A stretch of 64,000 nucleotides of DNA from Merluccius polli (Eukaryota > Chordata > Actinopteri > Gadiformes > Merlucciidae). A program made the translations under genes and the position numbers. This document shows, one piece after another, positions 1-11,700 of the stretch. The stretch covers positions 44,533-108,532 of the forward strand of contig JAOPHQ010004320.1 of the NCBI GenBank assembly GCA_030340625.1. Reading direction: 5' to 3'. Positions within the stretch are counted from its first letter, which is position 1. Each line of letters starts with the position of its first letter. The notes below the pieces were generated by a model that worked only from the letters and a program-made list of their open reading frames with translations, was not told where the DNA came from and did not search any database.

Positions 1-3000
1 CAGGGTCTGACTGGGACCTCCACTCCGAATCTCAGCCCTCTGGGACCTCAGGGTCGCCAACCCTAACCCTAACCCCTCCCCCGAAAGGTCAAACTTTGAA
101 CCCTTATAACTTTGTGAAGGAAAGGCCTAGAGGAATGAGGCCAAGTGTTTTGGAAAGGTCTGAATGAGCTCTTTCCAGCACATGTCATCATCAATAGAAG
201 GCACTATTTCTTGATATAGAAATTACATTTGGAACACTTTGTGAAACGAAAAGTTAAATTGGACTCTGCAGGCATGTTCGCCATCCCTGAAATAGCCCAG
301 TGTCTTATTTTGGGGCATTTCTGTTGTTTCATTGTGGAATGGTTTTCACTTCCAGATTCGGTACCCCTCTCCTTTTGGAAGCGGGGCTAAACCATGACTG
401 AGTTCTGAAAAGGAGCCATTCCCTCTGCAGGCGCGTTCACCCACCCTGAAATAGCCCAGTGTCTTATTTTGGGACATTTCTGTTGTTTCATTGTGGAATG
501 GTAGTCACTTCCAGATTGGGTACTCCGCTCATTTTGGAAGCGGGGATTCAAACTTTCAACTTCCAAATCTACACATGTTCAATGGTGACACTCTGACAAA
601 AATTCCAACTTCAGAACATTTACCTACTTCCAACTTCCAAATCTACACATGTTCAATGGTGAGACTAACCCTAACCCCTCCCCCGAAAGGTCAAACTTTG
701 AACCCTTATAACTTTGTGAAAGAAAGGCCTAGAGGCATGAGGCCAAGTGTTTTGGAAAGGTCTGAATGAGCTCTTCCCAGCATATGTCGTCATCAAGAGA
801 TGGCACTAGTTCTTGATATAGAAATCAAATTTGGAACACTTTGCGAAACGAAAAGTTAAATTGGACTCTGCAGGCGTGTTCGCCATCCCTGAAATAGCCC
901 AGTGTCTTATTTTGGGGCATTTCTGTTGTTTCATTATGGAATGGTTTTCACTTCCACATTCGGTACCCCTCTCCTTTTGGAAGCGGGGCTAAACCATGAC
1001 TGAGTTCTGAAAATGAGCCATTTCCTCTGCAGGCGCGTTCACCATCCCTAAAATAGCCCAGAGTCTTATTTTGGGGCATTTCTGTCTTTTCATTGTGGAA
1101 CGGTAGACACTTCCAGATTGGGTACTCCGCTCATTTTGGAAGGCCTCACTTGACCTATTGACATTTGGGAAGCGTTCAACGGTGCCGCTCTGTCATCTTA
1201 AGAGGCTGAAGCTCCAAACTTATAGCCAAAGGAGAAGGTTGTTGGTGCTACAACATACCTCAAGTTCGGACAGAAAAACCATTTCCTTGGCTTTTTACAG
1301 AGGGTGAAAGGTGCTTCCAAAAGGCAATATAAGTGAATGGGGAAAACGCTAACCTGCTCATTGTGTGACCTTTCGAGATAGCGAGAGGTACCAAAACGCA
1401 TACACGCGTCCCTCTTGTTCCCATGAACGACATATGCGACAGTCGGCCTTTTTCACCCAACAGAAAAAAAATTCCTTGTTAAGGTCACTTTTTCTATCAG
1501 AACTACTCAAAAGTGTAACCCCCAAGTGCTTCTCGCTCAGCATTTGGGCAAGAGACCAATTAAGAGACAGGAAGGTGTCAGCGCCCCGAGACTTGACGAG
1601 CTGTTCACAGGGTCTGACTGGGACCTCCACTCCGAATCTCAGCCCTCTGCGACCTCAGGGTCGCCAACCCTAACCCTAACCCCTCCCCCGAAAAGTCAAA
1701 TTCTGAACCCTTATAACTTTGTGAAAGAAAGGCCTAGAGGCATGAGGCCAAGTGTTTTGGAAAGGTCTGAATGAGCTCTTCCCAGCATATGTCGTCATCA
1801 AGAGATGGCACTAGTTCTTGATATAGAAATCAAATTTGGAACACTTTGCGAAACGAAAAGTTAAATTGGACTCTGCAGGCGTGTTCGCCAACCCTGAAAT
1901 AGCCCAGTGTCTTATTTTGGGGCATTTCTGTTGTTTCATTGTGGAATTGTTTTCACTTCCAGATTCGGTACCCCTCTCCTTTTGGAAGCGGGGCTAAACC
2001 ATGACTGAGTTCTGAAAAGGAGCCATTCCCTCTGCAGGCGCGTTCACCCTCCCTGAAATAGCCCAGTGTCTTATTTTGGGACATTTCTGTTGTTTCATTG
2101 TGGAATGGTAGTCACTTCCAGATTGGGTACTCCGCTCATTTTGGAAGGCCTCACTTGACCTATTGACATTTGGGAAGCGTTCAACGGTGCCGCTCTGTCA
2201 TCTTAAGAGGCTGAAGCTCCAAACTTATAGCCAAAGGAGAAGGTTGTTGGTGCTACAACATACCTCAAGTTCGGACAGAAAAACCATTTCCTTGGCTTTT
2301 TACAGAGGGTGAAAGGTGCTTCCAAAAGGCAATATAAGTGAATGGGGAAAACGCTAACCTGCTCATTGTGTGACCTTTCGAGATAGCGAGAGGTTCCAAA
2401 ACGCATTCACGTGTCCATCTTGTTCCCATGAACGACATATGCGACAGTCTGCCTTTTTCACCCAACAGAAAAAAAGAAATTCCTTGTTTAGTTTCACTTC
2501 CAGATTGGGTACTCCGCTCATTTTGGAAGGCCTCATTTGACCTATTGACATTTGGGAAGCGTTCAACGGTGCCGCTCTGCCATCTTAAGAGGCTGAAGCT
2601 CCAAACTTATAGCCAAAGGAGAAGGTTGTTGGTGCTACAACATACCTCAAGTTCGGACAGAAAAACCATTTCCTTGGCTTTTTACAGAGGGTGAAAGGTG
2701 CTTCCAAAAGGCAATATAAGTGATTGGGGAACCCTAACCTACTAATTTCGTGACCTTTCGAGATAGCGAGAGGTTCCAAAACGCATTCACGTGTCCATCT
2801 TGTTCCCATCAACGACATATCCGACAGTCGGCCTTTTCCACCCAACAGAAAAAAAATTCCCTGTTAAGGTCACTTTTTCCATCAGAACTACTCAGAAGTG
2901 TAGCCCCCAAGTGCTTCTCGCTCAGCATTTGGTCAAGAGACCAATTAAGAGACAGGAAGGTGTCAGCGCCCCGAGACTTGACGAGCTGTTCACAGGGTCT

Positions 3001-3050
3001 GACTGGGACCTCCACTCCGAATCTCAGCCCTCTGGGACCTCAGGGTCGCC
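1..3050. repeat. Subtelomeric modular repeat array, block I
   Basis: Long near-identical modules recur here and again at 8.76-16.85 kb. Landmarks are a short telomere-like tract (CCCTAACCCTAACCC) followed by CTCCCCCGAAA, seen near 61, 665, 1670 and 3053. A second landmark is GTGCTTCTCGCTCAG at 1526 and 2911, 1385 bp apart. A 382-bp internal duplication is visible between about 2120 and 2503, where GGGTACTCCGCTC occurs twice. Open frames of 60-100 codons recur in several frames with the modules and overlap each other, so I see no gene here. Identity between copies is high by eye. The exact ancestral unit is not fixed. Confidence 0.85.
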
Positions 3051-3394
3051 AACCCTAACCCTAACCCCTCCCCCGAAAGGTCAAACTTTGAACCCTTATA
3101 ACTTTGTGAAGGAAAGGCCTAGAGGAATGAGGCCAAGTGTTTTGGAAAGGTCTGAATGAGCTCTTTCCAGCACATGTCATCATCAATAGAAGGCACTATT
3201 TCTTGATATAGAAATTACATTTGGAACACTTTGTGAAACGAAAAGTTCAATTGGACTCTGCAGGCGTGTTCGCCATCCCTGAAATAGCCCAGTGTCTTAT
3301 TTTGGGGCATTTCTGTTGTTTCATTGTGGAATGGTACTCACTTCCAGATTCGGTAACCCCTCTCCTTTTGGAAGCGGGGATTCCAACTTCCAAC

Positions 3395-3850
3395 TTCCAA
3401 ATCTACACATGTTCAATGGTGACACTCTGACAAAAATTCCAACTTCAGAACATTTACCTACTTCCAACTTCCAAATCTACATATGTCCAATGGTGACACT
3501 CTGACAAAACTTCCAACTTCCAAATCTACATATGTTCAATGGTGACACTCTGACAAAACTTCCAACTTCCAAATCTACATATGTTCAATGGTGACACTCT
3601 GACAAAACTTCCAACTTCCAAATCTACATATGTTCAATGGTGACACTCTGACAAAACTTCCAACTTCCAAATCTACATATGTTCAATGGTGACACTCTGA
3701 CAAAACTTCCAACTTCCAAATCTACATATGTTCAATGATGACACTCTGACAAAACTTCCAACTTCCAAATCTACATATGTTCAATGGTGACACTCTGACA
3801 AAACTTCCAACTTCCAAATCTACATATGTTCAATGGTGACAACTTCCAGA
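3395..3850 (+). repeat. 49-bp minisatellite array
   Basis: The unit contains ACTTCCAACTTCCAAATC followed by TACATATGTTCAATGGTG and ACACTCTGAC. TATGTTCAAT recurs every 49 bases (for example 3531 and 3580). The same unit appears at 17.17-17.44, 7.4-8.76 and, in reverse orientation, 5.93-6.61 kb. It is non-coding tandem DNA. Confidence 0.9.
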
Positions 3851-4454
3851 TTGCAACTTCCAACTTCCATTTCCAGCTTCCAACTTCCATTTCCAGCTTC
3901 CAGAACCAACTTCCAACTTCCAAATCTACATATGTTCAATGGTGACACTCTGACAGAACTTCCAACTTCCAGATTCGGTACCCCTCTCCTTTTTGGAAGC
4001 GGGGCTAAACGATGACTGAGTTCTGAAAAGGAGCCATTTCCTCTGCAGGTGCGTTCACCATCCCTAACATAGCCCAGAGTCTTATTTTGGGGCATTTCTG
4101 TCTTTTCATTGTGGAATGGTAGACACTTCCAGATTGGGTAGGTCAAACTTTGAACCCTTATAACTTTGTGAAAGAAAGGCCTAGAGGCATGAGGCCAAGT
4201 GTTTTCGAAAGGTCTGAATGAGCTCTTCCGAGCATATGTCGTCATCAAGAGATGGCACTAGTTCTTGATATAGAAATCAAATTTGGAACACTTTGCGAAA
4301 CGAAAAGTTAAATTGGACTCTGCAGGCGTGTTCGCCATCCCTGAAATAGCCCAGTGTCTTATTTTGGGGCATTTCTGTTGTTTCATTGTGGAATGGTTTT
4401 CACTTCCAGATTCGGTAACCCCTCTCCTTTTGGAGGAGATTCCAACTTCCAACT

Positions 4455-4870
4455 TCACATGTTCAATTTTTATACTAACAGTTTTTTTTAAATGGATTAT
4501 AAAGAAGATTGTTTTATATTCATGCTTTTGTTATTTTTGTTGTGTATGCAAAAAACGGGAAATAACGGGAGTGTCAGATAGGGACTCCTAGATGTTTAAA
4601 CACTGGGTATTTATTGGTGTCTTTTGTTGGTTGTTATAGTCACTGGATTTTCTTTTCATGTTTTTTTCGTTAACGCAACAATCTTGACAATTGTTAAATG
4701 TGTGAGTGCATTGTCAGACTTTTGTTTGTACAAAGTTTTTGTTCTTTCAACTTTTATAGATTGTTGTTCAAGTGTCAGTACTACAGTTCACTAAGTCTTA
4801 TCACTGAGTTTGTGTTAGATGGTTAACGACAAAATATGTAGAGAAAAAAATGGCATTCCTGATAACAGTG
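4455..4870. other. AT-rich anonymous stretch, duplicated at 18.06-18.51 kb
   Basis: This has no tandem structure and no open frame of note. It is nearly the same as 18065-18510, including GGGAGTGTCAGATAGGGACT and TTGTTCAAGTGTCAGTAC. The copies differ by small indels at the start, where copy 2 has an extra AT-rich piece around 18085-18125. I do not recognise it. Confidence 0.6.
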
Positions 4871-5398
4871 TTGTTCAATGGTGACACTCTGACAAAAATG
4901 ACAACTTCCAACTTCAGGACATTTCTACTTCCAACTTCCAAATCTACACATGTTCAATGGTGACACTCTGACAAAAATGACAACTTCCAACTTCAGGACA
5001 CATATAGCTACTTCCAACTTCCAAATTGTAGACATGAACCGATTGCTGAGTGTATGAATACATTTTGAATTAGCTTCCAAATCGCTGATGTTTGGTTTTA
5101 ACATGGTACACTACTGCCCCTAGAGTTTTCCGAATTTTACTTCCAAATCCAGACATTCATTTTTTTCGACTCAGTGGTGCCCCCTTTTGCATGGGAGTTC
5201 GATTTTCCAAATTCCAAATTCAGCTTCCAACTTCCATCTTCCATCTTCCAACTTCCATTTACAACTTCCAGATTCCAACTTCCAAGTTCCGAATCTACAT
5301 ATGTTCAATGGTGGCACTTAGACAAAAATTCCAAAATGGACAGTGTACGGTGGGGGTGAATTTGGGCTTTCCAAATCGGCTATACAAACCCATGTTAA

Positions 5399-5508
5399 AT
5401 CGGCTCCAAACCCTAACCCTAACCCTAACCCTAACCCAAATCGGCTATACAAACCCATGTTAAATCGGCTCCTAACCCTAACCCTAACCCTAACCCTAAC
5501 CCTAAACA
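5399..5508. repeat. Interstitial telomere-like tracts
   Basis: Two runs of CCCTAA hexamers (about 5408-5440 and 5472-5506) are separated by AAATCGGCTATACAAACCCATG, a spacer that is also present just before the first run. The + strand reads CCCTAA, so the TTAGGG strand is minus. Confidence 0.9.
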
Positions 5509-5509
5509 C

Positions 5510-5860
5510 TTAGGAAAATTTTCGTCACATCATATGACATGATACTTTTTGGAATAACTCCGGAACTATATGTCCCATATGGGAGGTTGAGGTATCCACG
5601 GATGCGCCTTCCCAAGACGCTTCTATGCATACCAGAACAATGTATCTAGCACTTTCCTATCTCGAGTTATTCCCGATAGTATCACTTCGAAAATGGTGAT
5701 TTTTCTATCTCGGGAACCGTAAGTCCTAGAACCTTGGGGATGGTTCCAAACTGTCCGGAACGGCCTACAAAGTGGGCATAGAAAGTGGTTTGAAGTCGAT
5801 CGGACTTACCGTTCTCGAGTTATTCCCGATAGTATCACTTCGAGTGGTTTTCATCCCCAT
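5510..5860. other. Low-repeat island with a duplicated 30-bp motif
   Basis: This non-tandem sequence holds two exact copies of one 30-base motif, at 5661-5690 and 5814-5843. The motif begins CTCGAGTTATTCCCG and ends AGTATCACTTCGA. No open frame or known family is recognised. The island occurs once in this window. Confidence 0.6.
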
Positions 5861-5861
5861 A

Positions 5862-6052
5862 CCTAACCCTAACCCTAACCCTAACCCTAATTAGGGTTTG
5901 AACCCTAACCTCAGTCTGATTTTGGAAGGTGGAATTTGGAAGTTGGAAGTTTAGGGGCTGATTTTGGAAGGTATTTTTCATAAATTTCCAGAAAGGTTAC
6001 AGTACAAAAGGTTAGGGTTTAAGGTTAGGGTTCGTCAACCCTAACCCTAGAA
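5862..6052. repeat. Telomere-like tracts in both orientations
   Basis: CCCTAA runs at about 5865-5890 meet TTAGGG at 5891-5897. At 6015-6050 GGTTAGGGTTTAAGG is followed by CAACCCTAACCCTAG. The orientation switches twice within 200 bases, which fits a fusion or inversion point between repeat blocks. Confidence 0.75.
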
Positions 6053-6607
6053 AAATATTTTCAAAACTCTGTCATTTGTTTCCTTTGAGTTATAGTGTTT
6101 TGAAAAAACGTTGCAATTCCACCAATGACCATGCAAAATTCGGGGGCGCTAGTCCAAATCTTTATTTGGAAGTTGGAAGTTGGAAGTTGGAAGTGCCTTT
6201 AATTTGGAAGTGGATTTTTCACCACCAGGGGGCAGATGGATTTTATGCTGAATTTGGAAGTTAGAAGTGCCTTTAATTTGGAAGTGGATTGAACATATGT
6301 AGATTTGGAAGTTGGAAGTTGTCATTTTTGTCAGAGTGTCACCATTGAACATATGTAGATTTGGAAGTTGGAAGTAGGTAAATGTCCTGAATTTGGAAGT
6401 TGGAAGTGCCTTTAATTTGGAAGTGGATTGAACATATGTAGATTTGGAAGTTGGAAGTTGTCATTTTTGTCAGAGTGTCACCATTGAACATATGTAGATT
6501 TGGAAGTTGGAAGTAGGTAAATGTCCTGAAGTTGGAAGTTGGAAGTTTTGTCAGAGTGTCACCATTGAACATGTGTAGATTTGGAAGTTGGAAGTTGTCA
6601 TTTTTGT
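5928..6607 (-). repeat. 49-bp minisatellite, inverted orientation
   Basis: TTTGGAAGTTGGAAGT, CATATGTAGAT and GTCAGAGTGTCACCATTG are the reverse complements of the minisatellite motifs at 3.4 and 7.4 kb. The orientation therefore flips across the 5.5-5.9 kb island and flips back by 7.38 kb. Confidence 0.9.
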
Positions 6608-6683
6608 AACATTAATAATAATCACACATTAGTCATATTTTTATGAAGTCATTTATTAAAAATTATAAACAATATTAAAAATA

Positions 6684-6839
6684 TTAAGGTTCAGGTCCAG
6701 CAAAGGATGACACAAGTGTGACGGCTTCATCACTCTCATCGGTGTCACTGATTTCCATCTCAACCTCACTCTCTCCATTATGGACCATGTCAATAACATC
6801 CCGCACACTGTATCGCGGCTCTCTCCTTGCTGGTGGCAT
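6684..6839 (-). pseudogene. Short exon-like open frame, possibly a transposase N-terminal remnant
   Basis: A 51-codon frame opens MPPARREPRYSVRDVIDMV and continues with an acidic stretch (EVEMEISDTDESDEAV). It stops at TAA at 6684. Just upstream on the minus strand is TTTTATTTTCAG followed by AATG, a good splice acceptor. A basic start followed by an acidic Asp/Glu/Ser run resembles the N-terminus of piggyBac-type transposases. The catalytic domain is absent, so this is at most a fragment, and the family call is a guess from composition and context. Confidence 0.25.
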
Positions 6840-6867
6840 TCTGAAAATAAAATATCAATTAATTAAC

Positions 6868-6870
<3 letters not shown>

Positions 6871-6915
<45 letters not shown>
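6871..6915. repeat. (TA)n microsatellite
   Basis: An uninterrupted TA dinucleotide run of about 45 bases. Confidence 0.95.
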
Positions 6916-6918
<3 letters not shown>

Positions 6919-6990
6919 TTATATATTGTAGTACATAACCTGAAGGAATAGATAGGGTGGTGGACCAAGTGCTCAGGGTAGAAATGCTTT

Positions 6991-7070
6991 CCAGGCAGAC
7001 AATACTGTCTGCCTGGTAAGTCGCTTTGGACAAAAGCGTCTGCTAAATTCCCTACATGTAAATGTAAATG
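6991..7070 (+). mobile_element. SINE/L2-like 3' tail with adjoining hairpin
   Basis: TAAGTCGCTTTGGACAAAAG and GCGTCTGCTAAAT, followed by ATGTAAATGTAAATG, match my memory of the conserved 3' tail shared by fish V-SINE-type SINEs and L2-clade LINEs, ending in short ATGTAA repeats. Immediately before it, CCAGGCAGAC (6991-7000) and GTCTGCCTGG (7007-7016) form a perfect 10-bp hairpin with a 6-base loop. No tRNA-type head was found, so only the tail is supported. Confidence 0.6.
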
Positions 7071-7076
7071 CGTGTA

Positions 7077-7078
<2 letters not shown>

Positions 7079-7111
<33 letters not shown>
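7079..7111. repeat. (GT)n microsatellite
   Basis: About 16 GT repeats directly after the SINE-like tail. Confidence 0.95.
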
Positions 7112-7112
<1 letters not shown>

Positions 7113-7390
7113 GTATTGAGACTCACTGTCTGTTATGTTTTGTATGGAAAGAGACAAGAGAATGTTTTCAAAAGAAATGTTTTCTAAAATATGATCAATA
7201 ATGTGTAAACCATCAACATGGAGAATATAGAAGGGGGATATAAAACTAAAAGATGGCTTTGGGTTTCAGATACATTTTCTGATGTATTATTGATTTATTT
7301 TTGACCTACTTCCAAATTCAAAATTGTAGACATGAACCAATTGCTGTTGGTGGACTTAGACTATACATTGATTTTTAATGAACTTCAGGA
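7112..7390. other. Anonymous AT-rich spacer
   Basis: No open frame or repeat structure was recognised, except AATTGTAGACATGAACCAAT near 7323. That piece resembles about 5025-5045 and hints at a shared ancestral flank. Confidence 0.5.
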
Positions 7391-7392
7391 CA

Positions 7393-8757
7393 TTTACCTA
7401 ATTCCAACTTCCAAATCTACATATGTTCAATGGTGACACTGACAAAAATGACAACTTCCAGATTGCAACTTCCAACTTCCAGCTTCCAACTTCCATTTCC
7501 AGCTTCCAGAATCCAACTTCCAACTTCCAAATCTACATATGTTCAATGGTGACACTCTGACAAAACTTCCAACTTCCAAATCTACATATGTTCAATGGTG
7601 ACACTCTGACAAAACTTCCAACTTCCAAATCTACATATGTTCAATGGTGACACTCTGACAAAACTTCCAACTTCCAAATCTACATATGTTCAATGGTGAC
7701 ACTGACAAAAATGACAACTTCCAGATTGCAACTTCCAACTTCCAGCTTCCAACTTCCATTTCCAGCTTCCAGAATCCAACTTCCAACTTCCAAATCTACA
7801 TATGTTCAATGGTGACACTGACAAAAATGACAACTTCCAGATTGCAACTTCCAACTTCCAGCTTCCAACTTCCATTTCCAGCTTCCAGAATCCAACTTCC
7901 AACTTCCAAATCTACATATGTTCAATGGTGACACTGACAAAAATGACAACTTCCAGATTGCAACTTCCAACTTCCAGCTTCCAACTTCCATTTCCAGCTT
8001 CCAGAATCCAACTTCCAACTTCCAAATCTACATATGTTCAATGTTGACACTCTGACAAAACTTCCAACTTCCAAATCTACATATGTTCAATGGTGACACT
8101 CTGACAAAACTTCCAACTTCCAAATCTACATATGTTCAATGGTGACACTCTGACAAAACTTCCAACTTCCAAATCTACATATGTTCAATGGTGACACTCT
8201 GACAAAACTTCCAACTTCCAAATCTACATATGTTCAATGGTGACACTCTGACAAAACTTCCAACTTCCAAATCTACATATGTTCAATGGTGACACTCTGA
8301 CAGAACTTCCAACTTCCAGATTCGGTACCCCTCTCCTTTTTGGAAGCGGGGATTCCAACTTCCAACTTCCAAATCTACACATGTTCAATGGTGACACTCT
8401 GACAAAAATGACAACTTCCAGATTGCAACTTCCAACTTCCATTTCCAGCTTCCAACTTCCATTTCCAGAATCCAACTTCCAACTTCCAAATCTACATATG
8501 TTCAATGGTGACACTGACAAAAATGACAACTTCCAGATTGCAACTTCCAACTTCCAGCTTCCAACTTCCATTTCCAGCTTCCAGAATCCAACTTCCAACT
8601 TCCAAATCTACATATGTTCAATGGTGACACTCTGACAAAACTTCCAACTTCCAAATCTACATATGTTCAATGGTGACACTCTGACACAACTTCCAACTTC
8701 CAAATCTACATATGTTCAATGGTGACACTCTGACAGAACTTCCAACTTCCAGATTCG
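7393..8757 (+). repeat. 49-bp minisatellite with 116-bp higher-order units
   Basis: 49-bp units alternate with a 116-bp composite that adds ACTTCCAGATTGCAACTTCC and TTCCATTTCCAGCTTCCAG. Three consecutive 116-bp copies start at 7686, 7802 and 7918, and further copies lie around 7430 and 8510. A piece of the large module (AGATTCGGTACCCCTCTCC) interrupts the array at about 8318. Confidence 0.9.
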
Positions 8758-11700
8758 GTACCCCTCTCCTTTTTGGAAGCGGGGCTAAACGATGACTGAG
8801 TTCTGAAAAGGAGCCATTTCCTCTGCAGGCGCGTTCACCATCCCTAACATAGCCCAGAGTCTTATTTTGGGGCATTTCTGTCTTTTCATTGTGGAATGGT
8901 AGACACTTCCAGATTGGGTAGGTCAAACTTTGAACCCTTATAACTTTGTGAAAGAAAGGCCTAGAGGCATGAGGCCAAGTGTTTTGGAAAGGTCTGAATG
9001 AGCTCTTCCCAGCATATGTCGTCATCAAGAGATGGCACTAGTTCTTGATATAGAAATCAAATTTGGAACACTTTGCAAAATGAAAAGTTAAATTGGACTC
9101 TGCAGGCGTGTTCGCCATCCCTGAAATAGCCCAGTGTCTTATTTTGGGGCATTTCTGTTGTTTCATTGTGGAATGGTTTTCACTTCCACATTCGGTACCC
9201 CTCTCCTTTTGGAAGCGGGGCTAAACCATGACTGAGTTCTGAAAATGAGCCATTTCCTCTGCAGGCGCGTTCACCATCCCTAAAATAGCCCAGAGTCTTA
9301 TTTTGGGGCATTTCTGTCTTTTCATTGTGGAACGGTAGACACTTCCAGATTGGGTACTCCGCTCATTTTGGAAGGCCTCACTTGACCTATTGACATTTGG
9401 GAAGCGTTCAACGGTGCCGCTCTGTCATCTTAAGAGGCTGAAGCTCCAAACTTATAGCCAAAGGAGAAGGTTGTTGGTGCTACAACACTCAAGTTCGGAC
9501 AGAAAAACCATTTCCTTGGCTTTTTACAGAGGGTGAAAGGTGCTTCCAAAAGGCAATATAAGTGAATGGGGAAAACCCTAACCTACTAATTTCGTGACCT
9601 TTCGAGATAGCGAGAGGTACCAAAACGCATACACGCGTCCCTCTTGTTCCCATGAACGACATATGCGACAGTCGGCCTTTTTCGCCCAACAGAAAAAAAA
9701 TTCCTTGTTAAGGTCACTTTTTCTATCAGAACTACTCAAAAGTGTAACCCCCAAGTGCTTCTCGCTCAGCATTTGGGCAAGAGACCAATTAAGAGACAGG
9801 AAGGTGTCAGCGCCCCGAGACTTGACAAGCTTGTCACAGGGTCTGACTGGGACCTCCACTCCGAATCTCAGCCCTCTGCGACCTCGGGGTCGCCAACCCT
9901 AACCCTAACCCCTCCCCCGAAAAGTCAAACTTTGAACCCTTATAACTTTGTGAAAAAAAGGCCTAGAGGCATGAGGCCAAGTGTTTTGGAAAGGTCTGAA
10001 TGAGCTCTTCCCAGCATATGTCGTCATCAAGAGATGGCACTAGTTCTTGATATAGAAATCAAATTTGGAACACTTTGCAAAACGAAAAGTTAAATTGGAC
10101 TCTGCAGGCGTGTTCGCCATCCCTGAAATAGCCCAGTGTCTTATTTTGGGGCATTTCTGTTTTTTCATTGTGGAATGGTTTTCACTTCCACATTCGGTAC
10201 CCCTCTCCTTTTGGAAGCGGGGCTAAACCATGACTGAGTTCTGAAAAGGAGCCATTCCCTCTGCAGGCGCGTTCACCCTCCCTGAAATAGCCCAGTGTCT
10301 TATTTTGGGACATTTCTGTTGTTTCATTGTGGAACGGTAGTCACTTCCAGATTGGGTACTCCGCTCTTTTTGGAAGGCCTCACTTGACCTATTGACATTT
10401 GGGAAGCGTTCAATGGTGCCGCTCTGCCATCTTAAGAGGCTGAAGCTCCAAACTTATAGCCAAAAGAGAAGGTTGTTGGTGCTACAACATACCTCAAGTT
10501 CGGACAGAAAAACCATTTCCTTGGCTTTTTACAGAGGGTGAAAGGTGCTTCCAAAAGGCAATATAAGTGAATGGGGAAAACGCTAACCTGCTCATTGTGT
10601 GACCTTTCGAGATAGCGAGAGGTTCCAAAACGCATTCACGTGTCCATCTTGTTCCCATGAACGACATATGCGACAGTCTGCCTTTTTCACCCAACAGAAA
10701 AAAAGAAATTCCTTGTTTAGTTTCACTTCCAGATTGGGTACTCCGCTCATTTTGGAAGGCCTCATTTGACCTATTGACATTTGGGAAGCGTTCAACGGTG
10801 CCGCTCTGCCATCTTAAGAGGCTGAAGCTCCAAACTTATAGCCAAAGGAGAAGGTTGTTGGTGCTACAACATACCTCAAGTTCGGACAGAAAAACCATTT
10901 CCTTGGCTTTTTACAGAGGGTGAAAGGTGCTTCCAAATGGCAATATAAGTGACTGGGGAAAACCCTAACCTACTAATTTCGTGAACTTTCGAGATAGCGA
11001 GTGGTACCAAAACGCATACACGCGTCCCTCTTGTTCCCATGAACGACATATGCGACAGTCGGCCTTTTTCACCCAACAGAAAAAAAATTCCACGTTAAGG
11101 TCACTTTTTCCATCAGAACTACTCAGAAGTGTAGCCCCCAAGTGCTTCTCGCTCAGCATTTGGTCAAGAGACCAATTAAGAGACAGGAAGGTGTCAGCGC
11201 CCCGAGACTTGACGAGCTGTTCACAGGGTCTGACTGGGACCTCCACTCCGAATCTCAGCCCTCTGGGACCTCAGGGTCGCCAACCCTAACCCTAACCCCT
11301 CCCCCGAAAAGTCAAACTTTGAACCCTTATAACTTTGTGAAAGAAAGGCCTAGAGGCATGAGGCCAAGTGTTTTGGAAAGGTCTGAATGAGCTCTTTCCA
11401 GCACATGTCATCATCAATAGAAGGCACTATTTCTTGATATAGAAATTAAATTTGGAACACTTTGTGAAACGAAAAGTTAAATTGGACTCTGCAGGCATGT
11501 TCGCCATCCCTGAAATAGCCCAGTGTCTTATTTTGGGGCATTTCTGTTGTTTCATTGTGGAATGGTTTTCACTTCCACATTCGGTACCCCTCTCCTTTTG
11601 GAAGCGGGGCTAAACCATGACTGAGTTCTGAAAAGGAGCCATTTCCTCTGCAGGCGCGTTCACCATCCCTAAAATAGCCCAGAGTCTTATTTTGGGGCAT

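Larger units (their letters stand above)
3051..5440 (+). repeat. Segmental duplication, copy 1 (pairs with 16.85-19.05 kb)
   Basis: This block matches about 16848-19048 in the same order: module end, 49-bp minisatellite, a TTCCATTTCCAGC-rich patch, module start, AT-rich stretch, TTCCAAC-rich stretch, and a CCCTAA tract preceded by AATCGGCTCCAAA. Copy 1 has about eight 49-bp units where copy 2 has about four. Copy 1 also keeps about 20 bases near 5025 (AATTGTAGACATGAACC) that copy 2 lacks at about 18658. No coding region is supported. Confidence 0.85.
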
